A DNA stretch of 47,027 bases from assembly GCA_019695335.1 (NCBI GenBank), contig JAIBAF010000024.1:1-47027 (forward strand). Reading direction: 5' to 3'. Below, piece after piece: positions 15,588-25,135 of the stretch. Source of the DNA: a bacterium. GTDB lineage: Bacteria; CLD3; SB21. The notes below the pieces were generated by a model that made no database searches, was not told where the DNA came from, and was given only the letters and a program-made list of their open reading frames with translations. The translations under genes and the position numbers were made by a program. Numbering within the stretch: position 1 is the first letter of the stretch; every line of letters starts with the position of its first letter.

Positions 15588-15790
15588 CAAAAGGACGTCG
15601 TAATTATATATATAAAAACCTGCTTTGTCAAGAATTTTCATGTGTGATGACAAAAATTTTACGAAGTTTTCACGCTATTTCTTTGAGAATTTTTGAAAAT
15701 CACTTGCTACAAAGAGCGTTTATTTGTAGTTTACAACCCGCCGTAAAGAGTTTATTTATAAGTCTTTCAATTCATAAAGGAGTTATTGGA

Positions 15791-17602
15791 GTGTCCACAT
15801 TCAGTCTCGATGTATTGAAGAAAAAAATTTCTCCTGAACTTTTACTCCAAGCCAAACAACTCGGTTATTCTGACAAACAATTAGCTTTTATTTGGAAAAC
15901 GGATGAACTAATAATTCGCGAATTGAGAAAATCGCACGGTGTTCGCCCGGTTTATAAAACAGTTGATACATGCGCGGCTGAATTTGAGTCAGAAACGCCC
16001 TATTTCTATTCGACGTACGAAATAGAAACTGAAAATATCGATTCCGGAAAACGAAAGATCATTATTTTGGGAGGGGGGCCCAATCGAATCGGCCAAGGAA
16101 TAGAATTTGATTATTGCTGTGTGCATGGCGTTTATGCTCTGCAGGAAGAGGGTTTTGAGGTGATCATGATCAACTGTAATCCCGAAACTGTGAGTACGGA
16201 CTACGATACATCCGACCGGCTGTTTTTTGAACCGCTTACATTCGAAGATGTGATGAATATCATCGAGGCTGAAAAACCTGAAGGTGTGATCGTTCAATTC
16301 GGCGGACAGACACCTTTGAAATTGGCGATCCCACTCATGAAAGCCGACGTAAAAATACTTGGGACGTCTCCGGAAAATATCGATGCGGCGGAGGACAGAA
16401 AAAAATTCGGTGCTTTACTTGAACGCCTGAAAATCCAATGTCCCGCATACGGTACGGTATCATCATTTGCAGAAGCGCGCGATATTGCAACCCGGATCGG
16501 CTATCCAGTTCTCGTCAGACCTTCGTATGTTTTGGGTGGACGGGCGATGGAAATCGTCTACGACGAAGAAGCGCTCGAACGCTACATGGTACATGCAATT
16601 AACGTATCGCCCGAACATCCGATATTGGTGGATAAATTTCTCGTGGATGCGGTCGAGTTTGACGTCGATGCATTGTGCGACGGTAAAGATGTTTTTATCG
16701 GCGGCGTGATGCAGCATATCGAAGAAGCCGGTATTCATTCGGGCGACAGTTCATGCGTATTGCCGCCTTATTCGGCGTCGCAAGACGTTGTCGATAAATT
16801 GCGTCAATTTACACGGCAACTTGCCAAAGAATTGAACGTGATCGGTCTAATTAACATTCAGTATGCTGTACAAAATGGCGACGTATATGTATTGGAGGTT
16901 AACCCTCGTGCATCACGTACAGTGCCGTTTGTCAGCAAAGCTATCGGTGTTCCGCTTGCTAAGATGGCAGCAAAAATCATGGTCGGGAAAACATTAAAAG
17001 AGCTTGGCCTTTCGAAGGAAATTGTTCCGGCTTATACATCTGTAAAAGACCCGGTTTTTCCTTTTAGTAAATTTCCGGGCATCCGAATGTATCTTGGGCC
17101 GGAAATGCGCTCGACCGGAGAAGTGATGGGTATTGCCGATACTTTTCCTAAAGCTTTGGCTAAAGCACATCTTGCAGCGGGTATGCAAATGCCGACAAGC
17201 GGAGGGGTTTTTATTACCGTCAATGACCGGGATAAATCGAAAATTGTCCCTATTGCCAAAGATCTGCAAAATCTTGGATTTGTTATCTACGCCACGGATG
17301 GGACTTCTAAAATTTTGAATGACAATGGTATTGACACAAAACACGTTTTTAAATTACAGGAAGGCCGCCCGCACGTTATTGACCGGATCAAAAACAAAGA
17401 AATTCAAATCGTTATCAATACTCCGACCGGTAAAGCTGCAAAACTTGACGAACGTTATATCGGGGAAGCGGCGATGCTGTATAAAATTCCGATGATCACT
17501 ACAATCCCGGGAGCCATCGGTTTGGTGAAAGGCATTCGGGCCATTGCCGAAGAAAAACTCTCGGTAACCAGTATTCAAGAATATCATACTAACCTCAGTT
17601 AA
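15791..17602 (+). CDS. carB: Carbamoyl-phosphate synthase large chain, C-terminal half (split CarB)
   Basis: The frame is open from 15644, but an AAAGGAG site (15776-15782) lies 8 bases before the in-frame GTG at 15791, giving 603 residues. Full CarB has about 1070. Present are the end of the oligomerisation domain (SPELLLQAKQLGYSD...GVRPVYKTVDTCAAEF), the second ATP-grasp synthetase unit (GGGPNRIGQGIEFDYCC, YPVLVRPSYVLGGRAMEIVYD, LEVNPRASRTVPFVSKA) and the MGS allosteric domain (GGVFITVNDRDKS...DGTSKIL). The N-terminal synthetase half is absent from the window. The clean start and ribosome site suggest a naturally split enzyme like CarB2 of some archaea and Aquifex, not a decayed gene. Role: carbamoyl phosphate for pyrimidines and arginine. 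Confidence 0.85.
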   Translation: MSTFSLDVLKKKISPELLLQAKQLGYSDKQLAFIWKTDELIIRELRKSHGVRPVYKTVDTCAAEFESETPYFYSTYEIETENIDSGKRKIIILGGGPNRIGQGIEFDYCCVHGVYALQEEGFEVIMINCNPETVSTDYDTSDRLFFEPLTFEDVMNIIEAEKPEGVIVQFGGQTPLKLAIPLMKADVKILGTSPENIDAAEDRKKFGALLERLKIQCPAYGTVSSFAEARDIATRIGYPVLVRPSYVLGGRAMEIVYDEEALERYMVHAINVSPEHPILVDKFLVDAVEFDVDALCDGKDVFIGGVMQHIEEAGIHSGDSSCVLPPYSASQDVVDKLRQFTRQLAKELNVIGLINIQYAVQNGDVYVLEVNPRASRTVPFVSKAIGVPLAKMAAKIMVGKTLKELGLSKEIVPAYTSVKDPVFPFSKFPGIRMYLGPEMRSTGEVMGIADTFPKALAKAHLAAGMQMPTSGGVFITVNDRDKSKIVPIAKDLQNLGFVIYATDGTSKILNDNGIDTKHVFKLQEGRPHVIDRIKNKEIQIVINTPTGKAAKLDERYIGEAAMLYKIPMITTIPGAIGLVKGIRAIAEEKLSVTSIQEYHTNLS

Positions 17603-17642
17603 TCCGTACTTTCAAATTCCGTCTATCAATTAAATTAAAATC

Positions 17643-18395
17643 ATGAAACACTATCTTATATCCGGCGCCGGATCAGGTATTGGTCGGGCTATTGCCGTTA
17701 AACTAGCTCAAAATGGGCATGCAGTAATTTTGTGCGGTCGTGATATTGCTAAGTTGCAAGCAACTCTCAAGGATTTACCTGAACCTGCACGGCATCAGGT
17801 ACTCGCTGTTGACGTACGTTCACCGGCAAGCCTGAATTCGGCTATTCAATCCTTTCCTAAAATCACGCTTGATGGAATAATAGCCAACGCAGGGGTCGGA
17901 GGAAAAAATACTTTTGGCATCAATGACCGATGGGATGAAATCATTTCAACAAATTTGACAGGAACCTACCAATTTGTAAACTCTTTTCTTCCTTTTTTAA
18001 GGAAAAGTCCTTCTGAATTCAAGCATGTGATCATTACATCATCAATCCTGGCACGACTAGGCGTTGCCGGTTATAGTGCGTATTGTGCGAGCAAATCAGG
18101 GCTGTTAGGGTTAATGCGGAGTTGGGCGGTGGAATGGGCTCCAGAAAAAATTCTGGTCAACGCAATTTGTCCCGGGTGGGTCAATACTAAAATGGCACAT
18201 GATGGAATTCAGGGGATTGCCGACGCTGTTGGTATTACAAAAAATGAAGCAATGGCCATGGCGATGAAACCTGTTCCGCTCGGTAAAATGACTGAACCTG
18301 AGGAAGTGGCCGATTTAATCGATTATCTTCTGCAGCAAAAAAGCATTACCGGACAGGCTCTGGACATTAATAACGGCGCTATTATGAATAGCTGA
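17643..18395 (+). CDS. SDR-family oxidoreductase (FabG-like)
   Basis: 250 residues, the classical SDR length. The Rossmann motif is SGAGSGIGRA (about 7-16), followed by DV at the cofactor edge and NAGVGG (81-87). The catalytic residues are Ser133/134 (ITSSI), Tyr147 and Lys151 (YSAYCASK). NAICPGWVNTKM and the ending TGQALDINNGAIM match the FabG-type consensus. CGRD after the second strand suggests preference for NADP(H). It starts 40 bases after carB, and no ribosome site stands out. It converges on the nuclease gene. The substrate cannot be inferred; 3-oxoacyl or secondary alcohol reduction is possible. Confidence 0.85.
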   Translation: MKHYLISGAGSGIGRAIAVKLAQNGHAVILCGRDIAKLQATLKDLPEPARHQVLAVDVRSPASLNSAIQSFPKITLDGIIANAGVGGKNTFGINDRWDEIISTNLTGTYQFVNSFLPFLRKSPSEFKHVIITSSILARLGVAGYSAYCASKSGLLGLMRSWAVEWAPEKILVNAICPGWVNTKMAHDGIQGIADAVGITKNEAMAMAMKPVPLGKMTEPEEVADLIDYLLQQKSITGQALDINNGAIMNS

Positions 18396-18406
18396 CAATA
18401 CCTTGA

Positions 18407-19984
18407 TCAGGATGTTGGGACAAGTTTATTGACCGGAATCAGCCGGATTCTATCACGATTGGTCCTGATAAAACGCTGAATCGTCTCTCTTTCATCTAGT
18501 AGAATCCAATCTTCGTCAGTTCGATCCGGCGGAATTGTCGTTGCCCATTCTTCCCAATTGACTCTGTCCGTATCTTGCGCCGTCAAAATGCCGGATAATA
18601 AGCCCTCATTGATCAAATAAGCCGCTTTTTCAAGTTCATCCACAAGAATAAGTTTTTCAGAATACATTTCCGGGATAGCCAACATCATCTTTTTAGTGCG
18701 CTTCAACGCGTTCTTCACTTCCTTCAAATCCGATTGTCGTGCTATTGCCGATTTCAAAAAATTATCGATGCTTTCTTTAGTATTAAGTTGCAAATAATTT
18801 TCAACCATAGTTGTTGCTGCATGTACTATCTGCTGATAATCTTCAGGTGTAATGGCTTCGCCGCAGGCGCCACAGCACTGATTAAGCTGATATGCAAAAC
18901 AAAAACCTTTATTCAAACGACGTTCCCTGAGCAATTCCGGGCACAGCTTAAAATGTCTGCGCACGCGTTCCAATACGTGCTCCAGTAAACGCACCGACCG
19001 GAAAGGTCCGACATACGTAGCATCGGCATTCCGGTGCTTCGCAATCAAAATTTTGGGATAGGCATCATCAGTGATTCTGAGATAAACATAGTTTTTTTTA
19101 TCGAGCTGTTGGATGTTAAACGGCGGTTGATGTTTTTTGATCAATCGTGATTCAAGGATCAGCGCTTCCAATTCCGTCCGGCATTCTACAAAGTCAAAGC
19201 GATGTGTACTGCGGAAGAGCCGTTTCTTTTTTGAAAGCTTATCTTCCCGCAAGTGCGAAAGAACACGTGAACGGATGTTCGTACTTTTACCGATATATAA
19301 AGGAAGATCGAAACGATCTTTGAAGAAATAAACGCCTTTGGTTGCAGGCAATTTAAAAATATCGTCTTCAAATTCTTCCAACCATTTTTCCTTCTTTTCG
19401 AACGACCGTTGATATTTGGAAAAAACTTCAGCCGCGTCGGGATGGCGCAAATAATGTTCAAAAATTTCGGCTGTAATTAATGCGTCACTGAGTGCTCGGT
19501 GACGGCCGTTCGCCGTTATTTCAAAACGTTCTGCAAGAGCATCAAGGTTGTAAAGACGGTGACCGGGATAAAGTTTGCGCCCCAATTTAACCGTGCAAAA
19601 ACGGTCCATGAAAAAACGGCGTCCGATTCGCTCGAACTCTGTTTTGATATAGCTGTAATCAAAACTAACGTTGTGTGCTACAAAAAAACTTTTCTGGAGC
19701 TTTCCGGCGATGGTTGCCTGAATATCGGCAAATACAGGCGCTTCGGCTAAGTCAGTATCACTTATTCCCGTCAGTTTAGTAATGAAACTCGGAACAGGAA
19801 TCGGTGGGCGTATAAAAGATTGAAATTGGTCGACTATAGCGCGGTTTTCGACTCTAACAATCGCGATTTCGATAATGTGGCCGATAGAATGGCTGTTACC
19901 TGTCGTCTCAACGTCAACGACTGAAAAAGGAGCATTCAGATCGAAAAGAGGAAAAAGATCGGGTATGTTAACCGACGAATTCAC
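18407..19984 (-). CDS. DnaQ-like 3'-5' exonuclease fused to GIY-YIG (UvrC/Cho-like) nuclease
   Basis: 525 residues. The N-terminal DEDDh exonuclease domain shows VVDVETTG (Asp24, Glu26), FVAHNVSFDYSYIKTEF and RHRALSDALITAEIF. From about residue 210 a GIY-YIG domain follows: TKGVYFFKDRFDLPLYIGKS, then NIRSRVLSHL. The part after it carries the UvrC-type Cys stretch FCFAYQLNQCCGACGEAITPEDY. The helix-hairpin-helix and second nuclease region of full UvrC are absent. This architecture is known for DNA-repair proteins annotated as epsilon-subunit/Cho fusions, expected to incise near lesions and trim DNA. The gene stands alone on its strand, 12 bases from the SDR stop. Confidence 0.88.
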   Translation of the reverse strand: MNSSVNIPDLFPLFDLNAPFSVVDVETTGNSHSIGHIIEIAIVRVENRAIVDQFQSFIRPPIPVPSFITKLTGISDTDLAEAPVFADIQATIAGKLQKSFFVAHNVSFDYSYIKTEFERIGRRFFMDRFCTVKLGRKLYPGHRLYNLDALAERFEITANGRHRALSDALITAEIFEHYLRHPDAAEVFSKYQRSFEKKEKWLEEFEDDIFKLPATKGVYFFKDRFDLPLYIGKSTNIRSRVLSHLREDKLSKKKRLFRSTHRFDFVECRTELEALILESRLIKKHQPPFNIQQLDKKNYVYLRITDDAYPKILIAKHRNADATYVGPFRSVRLLEHVLERVRRHFKLCPELLRERRLNKGFCFAYQLNQCCGACGEAITPEDYQQIVHAATTMVENYLQLNTKESIDNFLKSAIARQSDLKEVKNALKRTKKMMLAIPEMYSEKLILVDELEKAAYLINEGLLSGILTAQDTDRVNWEEWATTIPPDRTDEDWILLDERETIQRFIRTNRDRIRLIPVNKLVPTS

Positions 19985-20009
19985 AAGAAGTTTTTAAATA
20001 TTATTTCGG

Positions 20010-20873
20010 TTATTTCTTCTCATTTGAATAATCGTACACTCCCTTGCCGGCTTTCCGGCCGAGACGTCCGGCTTTGACGTACTGGATCATCAAAGGGCAC
20101 GGACGATATTTTTCACCCAATGACTTATGCAAATATTCCAAGATGCTCAACCGCGTATCAAGCCCGACGAGATCCACCATTTCAAACGGTCCCATCGGAT
20201 GATTCAATCCTAGTTTCAATGCCGTATCAATGTCCTTAGCTGATGCAATGCCTTCCTGCAGCATGTAAAAGGCTTCATTACCTATCATCGCATTGATGCG
20301 GCTGGTGATAAATCCGGGCGATTCTTTGATGGTCACGATCTCTTTACCCATTTTGAGCGATACTTCCTGCGTTATTCGGACCGTCGTTTCGTCAGTTTCG
20401 AGTGTTTTGATGATCTCGACTAGTTTCATTTTGTGAACCGGATTGAAAAAATGCATGCCGATGCAGCGTTGCGGACGATTGGTAACGGCCGCTATTTCGA
20501 TAATGCTGAGCGATGAAGTATTGGTTGCCAGGATGGTTTCAGGTTTGCAAGTTTTATCAAGTGTGGAAAAGATCTTAATTTTCAGATCAATTTTTTCCGG
20601 AACAGCTTCAATGATAAAATCGGCGTCTTGAATCGACGATTCAAGATCATCGTTAAAAGTTAATTTTGATAAAGTCGTTTCTTTGTCTTTAGCAGTCAAC
20701 TTACCTAACTCAATTCCTTTATCGAGGTTCTTGGTAATAGAAACCGATGCTTTATTTAAAATCTCTTTAGAAATATCGTTAAGAATGGTATCAAATCCAG
20801 CTTGCGCGGCAACATGCGCAATACCATTGCCCATAATGCCTGCGCCGATTACGGTAATTTTTTTTACACTCAT
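20010..20873 (-). CDS. 3-hydroxyacyl-CoA (3-hydroxybutyryl-CoA) dehydrogenase, copy 1
   Basis: 287 residues from the ATG at 20873, chosen because AAGGAG lies just before it and MSVKKITVIGAGIMGNGIA begins with the NAD-binding strand, as in the family. The upstream in-frame extension to 20927 contains a dispersed repeat, not protein-like sequence. Signatures: GAGIMGNG, ATNTSSLSI, GMHFFNPVHKMKLVEII (catalytic His in FFNPVH) and HPMGPFEMVDLVGLD. The enzyme interconverts acetoacetyl-CoA and 3-hydroxybutyryl-CoA or longer acyl chains, using NAD or NADP. A clear paralogue lies at 43351. A role in fatty-acid oxidation or butyrate-type metabolism is inferred from the family. Confidence 0.88.
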   Translation of the reverse strand: MSVKKITVIGAGIMGNGIAHVAAQAGFDTILNDISKEILNKASVSITKNLDKGIELGKLTAKDKETTLSKLTFNDDLESSIQDADFIIEAVPEKIDLKIKIFSTLDKTCKPETILATNTSSLSIIEIAAVTNRPQRCIGMHFFNPVHKMKLVEIIKTLETDETTVRITQEVSLKMGKEIVTIKESPGFITSRINAMIGNEAFYMLQEGIASAKDIDTALKLGLNHPMGPFEMVDLVGLDTRLSILEYLHKSLGEKYRPCPLMIQYVKAGRLGRKAGKGVYDYSNEKK

Positions 20874-20889
20874 AAACTCCTTAGAAATA

Positions 20890-20935
20890 AATAGAACGCG
20901 GATGATACCGATAAGACTGATTTTCATTGAATTAG
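20890..20935 (+). repeat. Dispersed GAT-rich repeat, copy A
   Basis: A block beginning ATAGAACGCGGATGATACCG (20891-20910) matches a block at 26307, without gaps, at 33 of 43 positions. Both copies are intergenic and hold GAT triplets at similar intervals. This copy fills most of the gap between the M28 peptidase and dehydrogenase genes. Confidence 0.5.
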
Positions 20936-20964
20936 AAAATCATTTAAGGCCGATAAATCCGTTT

Positions 20965-22551
20965 TTATAATTTTTTTAACCACTTCGGTTTCTCTTGAGT
21001 ATTCGCCACATCTAATGCCGATAAGAAAATGCATTGTGTCTGCAAACGCAGGAGATTGAAGCTGAAAGGAACTTTTCCAAGCTGGTCTGACGTTTTGTGA
21101 TAAAATTTTAAATATACATCGAAATCTTCTTTGGATTCGGTGCCTCCGCCGGGTGAAATCGATGGAATACCTTTGACAGAAAAATTATAATTATCGCTTC
21201 GTTGGAAGAAATTTTCCTGTGGAAATAAATCCGGCAAAGGCGTTAAGCCCACAAAACGTGCCCATTTCTGCATGGTCGCACCGAGCGTCGTATACTCGTC
21301 TCCGACTAACGTGATCGCTGAAGCTTTTTCGGATGTAGCAAACCCGACCACGTCCATGTTGATGTCCGCCACGGCTTTCGAGAGATCAATGGTGGGATTT
21401 TCTGAATAAAATTTAGATCCAAGCAATCCTTTTTCTTCCGCCGTACATGCTACAAATAAAATCGAACGTTTTGGTTTGACTTTCAATTTGGCAAAAGCTT
21501 CGGCCGTACTTAGCAAAGCGCTGGTTCCCGACGCATTATCCGTCGCGCCGTTATTGATCGAATCGCCGTCGACCGGTTTGGTAATTCCGATATGATCGAA
21601 ATGCGCCGATAAGATCACGTATTCATCCTTGTTATCGGTGCCTTCCAATAATCCAATCACATTAGGGCTGTCAAAATACCGGCGATTGCTTTTTACCGTA
21701 ATTTCAACCGTCGCATTCTTGATCGGACCGGTTTTCTGTTTAGGAAATGAAACCGAAACATCATCCCATTTCCAGCCCAAGCCTTCAACAAATTGTTTTG
21801 ACGCATCAGGATTCAGAATAGGAAAAAAGAAATCAGGGTTATCATTACTTGAATGAACATAATCACGATGCAGGTTGATCGTACGATGTCCGAGATAGTT
21901 GGACAGAAATTTATACGATCCGGCATGTTCCGGCGTGGCCAGAATTAAAGCGCCGGCTGCGCCAAGACGTTTGATCGCTTTCGATTTATGCGACAGCAAG
22001 GAGTATTTTGAATTTTTGTAGCCCATGAAATAACTGCTGTCGGCGGATATCGGTTCGCCTGCAAAAATCACAACGATTTTGTCTTTGACGTCCAGATCCT
22101 TGAAATCATCATAGTTATATTCAGGCGCCGTAATGCCGAAGCGCGCAAATACCAGTTCCTTTTTGATTACGGTGTCTGTCTGAGGATAGTTGTACAAAAG
22201 GAAATTGGAACTGAATTCGAATTGAACGGATTGCTTCGCATTCAATGTCAGTTTCGTTTCAGGCAGTACAGGCGCTGAAACCAATTTTACTGATTGAAAA
22301 TAAGAACCGCCGTCGCCTTTTGGCAGCAAGCCCAGTTTTTCAAATTCGCCGGCAATATAATTGGCCGCGATCAGATTACCCCGTTCACCGGCTTCGCGCC
22401 CTTCCAACAAATCGTCTTGTAAAAATGCCAAATGCGCTTTCAACGTGTTGGCTTGAATACTTTCCAACGCCATTTTTTCGTCATCAGAAAGTGGATTGTC
22501 TGAAAACGAAACTAGCAATAAACAAAAAAACACCCATCCATACTTTTTCAT
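20965..22551 (-). CDS. Secreted M28-family zinc aminopeptidase with PA-like insert
   Basis: 528 residues with an N-terminal signal peptide (MKKYGWVFFCLLLVSFS). The M28 metal-binding pattern is clear: LSAHFDHIG (His and Asp ligands), GATDNASGTSALL (bridging Asp), CTAEEKGLLGSKFYSEN (catalytic and ligand Glu), INMDVVGF (Asp) and a later RSDNYNFSVKGIPS. Between about 130 and 270 lies an insertion resembling the protease-associated (PA) domain. These enzymes remove N-terminal residues from peptides in the periplasm or outside the cell. The gene precedes the dehydrogenase on the same strand with a 91-base gap holding the repeat at 20890. Confidence 0.88.
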   Translation of the reverse strand: MKKYGWVFFCLLLVSFSDNPLSDDEKMALESIQANTLKAHLAFLQDDLLEGREAGERGNLIAANYIAGEFEKLGLLPKGDGGSYFQSVKLVSAPVLPETKLTLNAKQSVQFEFSSNFLLYNYPQTDTVIKKELVFARFGITAPEYNYDDFKDLDVKDKIVVIFAGEPISADSSYFMGYKNSKYSLLSHKSKAIKRLGAAGALILATPEHAGSYKFLSNYLGHRTINLHRDYVHSSNDNPDFFFPILNPDASKQFVEGLGWKWDDVSVSFPKQKTGPIKNATVEITVKSNRRYFDSPNVIGLLEGTDNKDEYVILSAHFDHIGITKPVDGDSINNGATDNASGTSALLSTAEAFAKLKVKPKRSILFVACTAEEKGLLGSKFYSENPTIDLSKAVADINMDVVGFATSEKASAITLVGDEYTTLGATMQKWARFVGLTPLPDLFPQENFFQRSDNYNFSVKGIPSISPGGGTESKEDFDVYLKFYHKTSDQLGKVPFSFNLLRLQTQCIFLSALDVANTQEKPKWLKKL

Positions 22552-22623
22552 AATAAAGCGCTTTCTCTATGAAACAGAATTATCTGCTTCACTGTTTTAG
22601 AAATGATGTTTTATGTAATTTAA

Positions 22624-25035
22624 CTAAAAGCCGATCAGTTTCTTTTCAGCATGCTGCTTTTCGATCCACTTGGCATAATCGCTGATTTCCTTGTACTGTC
22701 CTTTCGGATGCAGCCCGGCTTCTTCCAAAACTTTCTCTCCCGAACCGGTCGATAAATAATGGCCGTGACGAAAGGGATGCAACGTACGGCGCATTCCTTC
22801 TTCCGAACGAATCCATTGATACATGGTCGGTAGAGTGAAATCGGTCATACCCATTGCATGGTAACGGAATTTCTCCGGGAAAATCTTTTCCTGTTCATCC
22901 GCAGACAAAAGCCGGAACAATTCCGTGCTGGCAACATAATATACGTTCATATTCAACCCGTCTTGGTCCAATTTTTCAAGGACGCCGTTGACGAACATGC
23001 TGGCCACGCCGCAACCTTGCAGGACGAGTGTTCCGTGATAATGTTTCGCCGAAAGATCCGCTTTGCGGAATGCATAAACACCTTTGACGGCGCTGATTGC
23101 ATCAGGCATTTTTAATTTTTTTCGATCGATGATATTTTCAGCAGGACGCGTGACGAATGGTGCCAGCACCGCCGGACGCTTGAGCAAGCCTTCCATCAAA
23201 AGCGGCCAAACTTCCTCGGGTTCCCAAGGCGTCAGGGTGATCAATTTTCCTTTCGGGAAATCTTCCATGAGCAATTGCAGGCACTGTGGGTCGGCGTGAG
23301 TCGGGCCATCTTCACCGGTTTTCGGACCGGCGTGACCATTCACCATGATCCACGTACGGAAAGGTTCGCCCGTACGTTCCCAGTAATTTTGCTGGCCAAT
23401 GCAATGGCAGCGCGCGGCCGTATGTTCCATTGCAACGATGAAAGCGGCGTATGATGCGCTGATGCCGATATGATTGCGATAACTTGAAACGCCGGACATA
23501 AAAGCGCCCATAGCGTCTTCGCAAATTCCGCCGACTGCAACCAGGCGCGTCTTCGGATTAGTGACGGCGTTGAACATGCCTTCCGGGAAACCTTTATTGA
23601 CGCCGGCAATACTCGTCGATTCAAAAAGGTCTGCCGCGGTTGCGATCAATGCGCCACTCGTTTTTTTGTTGAGTACAGCCAATGCCTTGCCAAGCTGACC
23701 GCGAATCGTCGTCGAACTTCCAGTTTCCAGCTTCAATTCGTCCGGGATCACCGTCGATTTGTAAGTTCCGTCGTACAAATTTTCAAGATTTGGCGCATCT
23801 GAACGTTTCTTTAAATTACGTTTATGCAAGCGTTCTTTCGACGACTGAATTTTCGCCGAAGCCCATTTCGTCAATTCTGATTGTTTTTCGAGCGCGCCAC
23901 GAATGACGAGCAGAGTATCCCAGTAATATTTTTCAACATTCTCCGGCGATTTGTCACCGCTGAAACGCGGGAATTGCACGCCGTAACGCGTTTCGAACAT
24001 GCTGATATATTTGTAATATTCATCCGAGCAGAATTTATGTCCGGCGCCGTGCGAGGATTTACCGGTTATACCGTAATTCCACCCCTTCACTGTGCGATAA
24101 ACGATCGCCGTCGGAATTTTCGTATCGAGCGATAATGCGAGTTTTTGCGCATTGAGTATCTGTTTAAAATTATGTCCTTCCGGAACCCAGATCACGTTCC
24201 AGTCATTCAGGTACATCAGTTCTTTCGGATCCCACTGCACGTATTCGCCGCGTTTATCGTCTTCGGCGGTGGCGCGGTCGGAGTCGATAGTCGATTGATT
24301 CCAGTCGATGTGCATAATGACGTTGTGCAATTGCGCTGAAGCGGCGGCGGCGAGGGCTTCGTATACACGGCCTGGCGTCATACCACCCTCACCTTCGATC
24401 AAATGCGCAAGCGGCGGATCGTCCGGGTATATATCCAAAGCGCCGAAAGCAAGTCCGCACGCAGCCGGAACGCCCACACCACTCGGTCCTGTCGCGGTTT
24501 TTACAAAAGGAACGATACACGACGGATGCCCGTCGAGCGATACGGCTTTAAATTTTTCAAATAACGGCGTGCCTTGCGTATGGTTTTTACGAAAACCCAG
24601 CAAATCTTCCAGGCGCAATTGCCGTTTTTCAGCGGCCAGCAGCGACGGCGATGCAATGCGGATGAGTTCATTGCGTAATGCCCACATTCCGTAAAGTCCC
24701 ATTGCTTTGTGGCCTGCCGTGTAGCAGATCATGTCGTTTTCAAAAATATCCGGTTTTGAAAAATCATAGTCCATCGTCTGGTACAAAAGTCCTTCGACGA
24801 TACGGCCCGATGACAAGCTTCCGCCCGGGTGGCCGGACAACGGAACGAAATTATACAAAATCCCGACAATCGTCCGGTAAACCAGATCAAGTTCTTCAAA
24901 TTGTTTTATTTCATCTTCGGAAAACGCGGATCCTTTTTGTTGGATGATCTCATCGATATTGTAAAAAGCGGCTTTACGCGGACGAAGCCCGAAAGGCAGA
25001 GCCGAAGCGCCTTGAAAATCTGTTCTCGGTATCAT
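22624..25035 (-). CDS. Transketolase-family thiamine-diphosphate enzyme
   Basis: 803 residues from the ATG at 25035, which is preceded by AGGAG at a spacing of 7; the longer frame to 25065 lacks such a site. The N-terminal TPP domain has SGHPGGSLSS and the cofactor motif EGEGGMTPG...HIDWNQS. The middle pyrimidine-binding region reads AVGGICEDAMGAFMSGVS...YAAFIVAMEHTAAR and MVNGHAGPKTGEDGPTHADPQCLQLL, and a C-terminal transketolase domain ends the protein. It is longer than standard transketolase (about 660) and shows features shared with E1-type enzymes, so the exact reaction is uncertain. Pentose-phosphate transketolase is the default guess. The gene is isolated and divergent from the radical SAM gene. 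Confidence 0.8.
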   Translation of the reverse strand: MIPRTDFQGASALPFGLRPRKAAFYNIDEIIQQKGSAFSEDEIKQFEELDLVYRTIVGILYNFVPLSGHPGGSLSSGRIVEGLLYQTMDYDFSKPDIFENDMICYTAGHKAMGLYGMWALRNELIRIASPSLLAAEKRQLRLEDLLGFRKNHTQGTPLFEKFKAVSLDGHPSCIVPFVKTATGPSGVGVPAACGLAFGALDIYPDDPPLAHLIEGEGGMTPGRVYEALAAAASAQLHNVIMHIDWNQSTIDSDRATAEDDKRGEYVQWDPKELMYLNDWNVIWVPEGHNFKQILNAQKLALSLDTKIPTAIVYRTVKGWNYGITGKSSHGAGHKFCSDEYYKYISMFETRYGVQFPRFSGDKSPENVEKYYWDTLLVIRGALEKQSELTKWASAKIQSSKERLHKRNLKKRSDAPNLENLYDGTYKSTVIPDELKLETGSSTTIRGQLGKALAVLNKKTSGALIATAADLFESTSIAGVNKGFPEGMFNAVTNPKTRLVAVGGICEDAMGAFMSGVSSYRNHIGISASYAAFIVAMEHTAARCHCIGQQNYWERTGEPFRTWIMVNGHAGPKTGEDGPTHADPQCLQLLMEDFPKGKLITLTPWEPEEVWPLLMEGLLKRPAVLAPFVTRPAENIIDRKKLKMPDAISAVKGVYAFRKADLSAKHYHGTLVLQGCGVASMFVNGVLEKLDQDGLNMNVYYVASTELFRLLSADEQEKIFPEKFRYHAMGMTDFTLPTMYQWIRSEEGMRRTLHPFRHGHYLSTGSGEKVLEEAGLHPKGQYKEISDYAKWIEKQHAEKKLIGF

Positions 25036-25135
25036 GTCATTTCTCCTGATGCAGTCAGCATTCAATTTAAGTGTGTGCTTACGAAAGGTGTGTAAAAAAA
25101 CTTGCGTCTCTTCAAAAAACGTCTAATTTCAATCC

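Noticed and set aside
15713-15735. Inverted repeat CTACAAA...TTTGTAG before carB
   Set aside because: Only 7-base arms with a 9-base loop in AT-rich DNA; not distinct enough to call a feature.
15644-15790. N-terminal extension of the carB-like frame
   Set aside because: It has no protein-family resemblance, while an AAAGGAG site 8 bases before the GTG at 15791 and homology beginning there define the start.
15791-17602. carB pseudogene
   Set aside because: The frame is intact, with a good start site and complete second synthetase and MGS domains.
20874-20927. Longer N-terminus of dehydrogenase copy 1
   Set aside because: AAGGAG and the Rossmann strand start at 20873; the extension lies in the dispersed repeat.
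24308-24694. 128-residue plus-strand frame
   Set aside because: Antisense shadow inside the transketolase-family gene, without ribosome site or family features.
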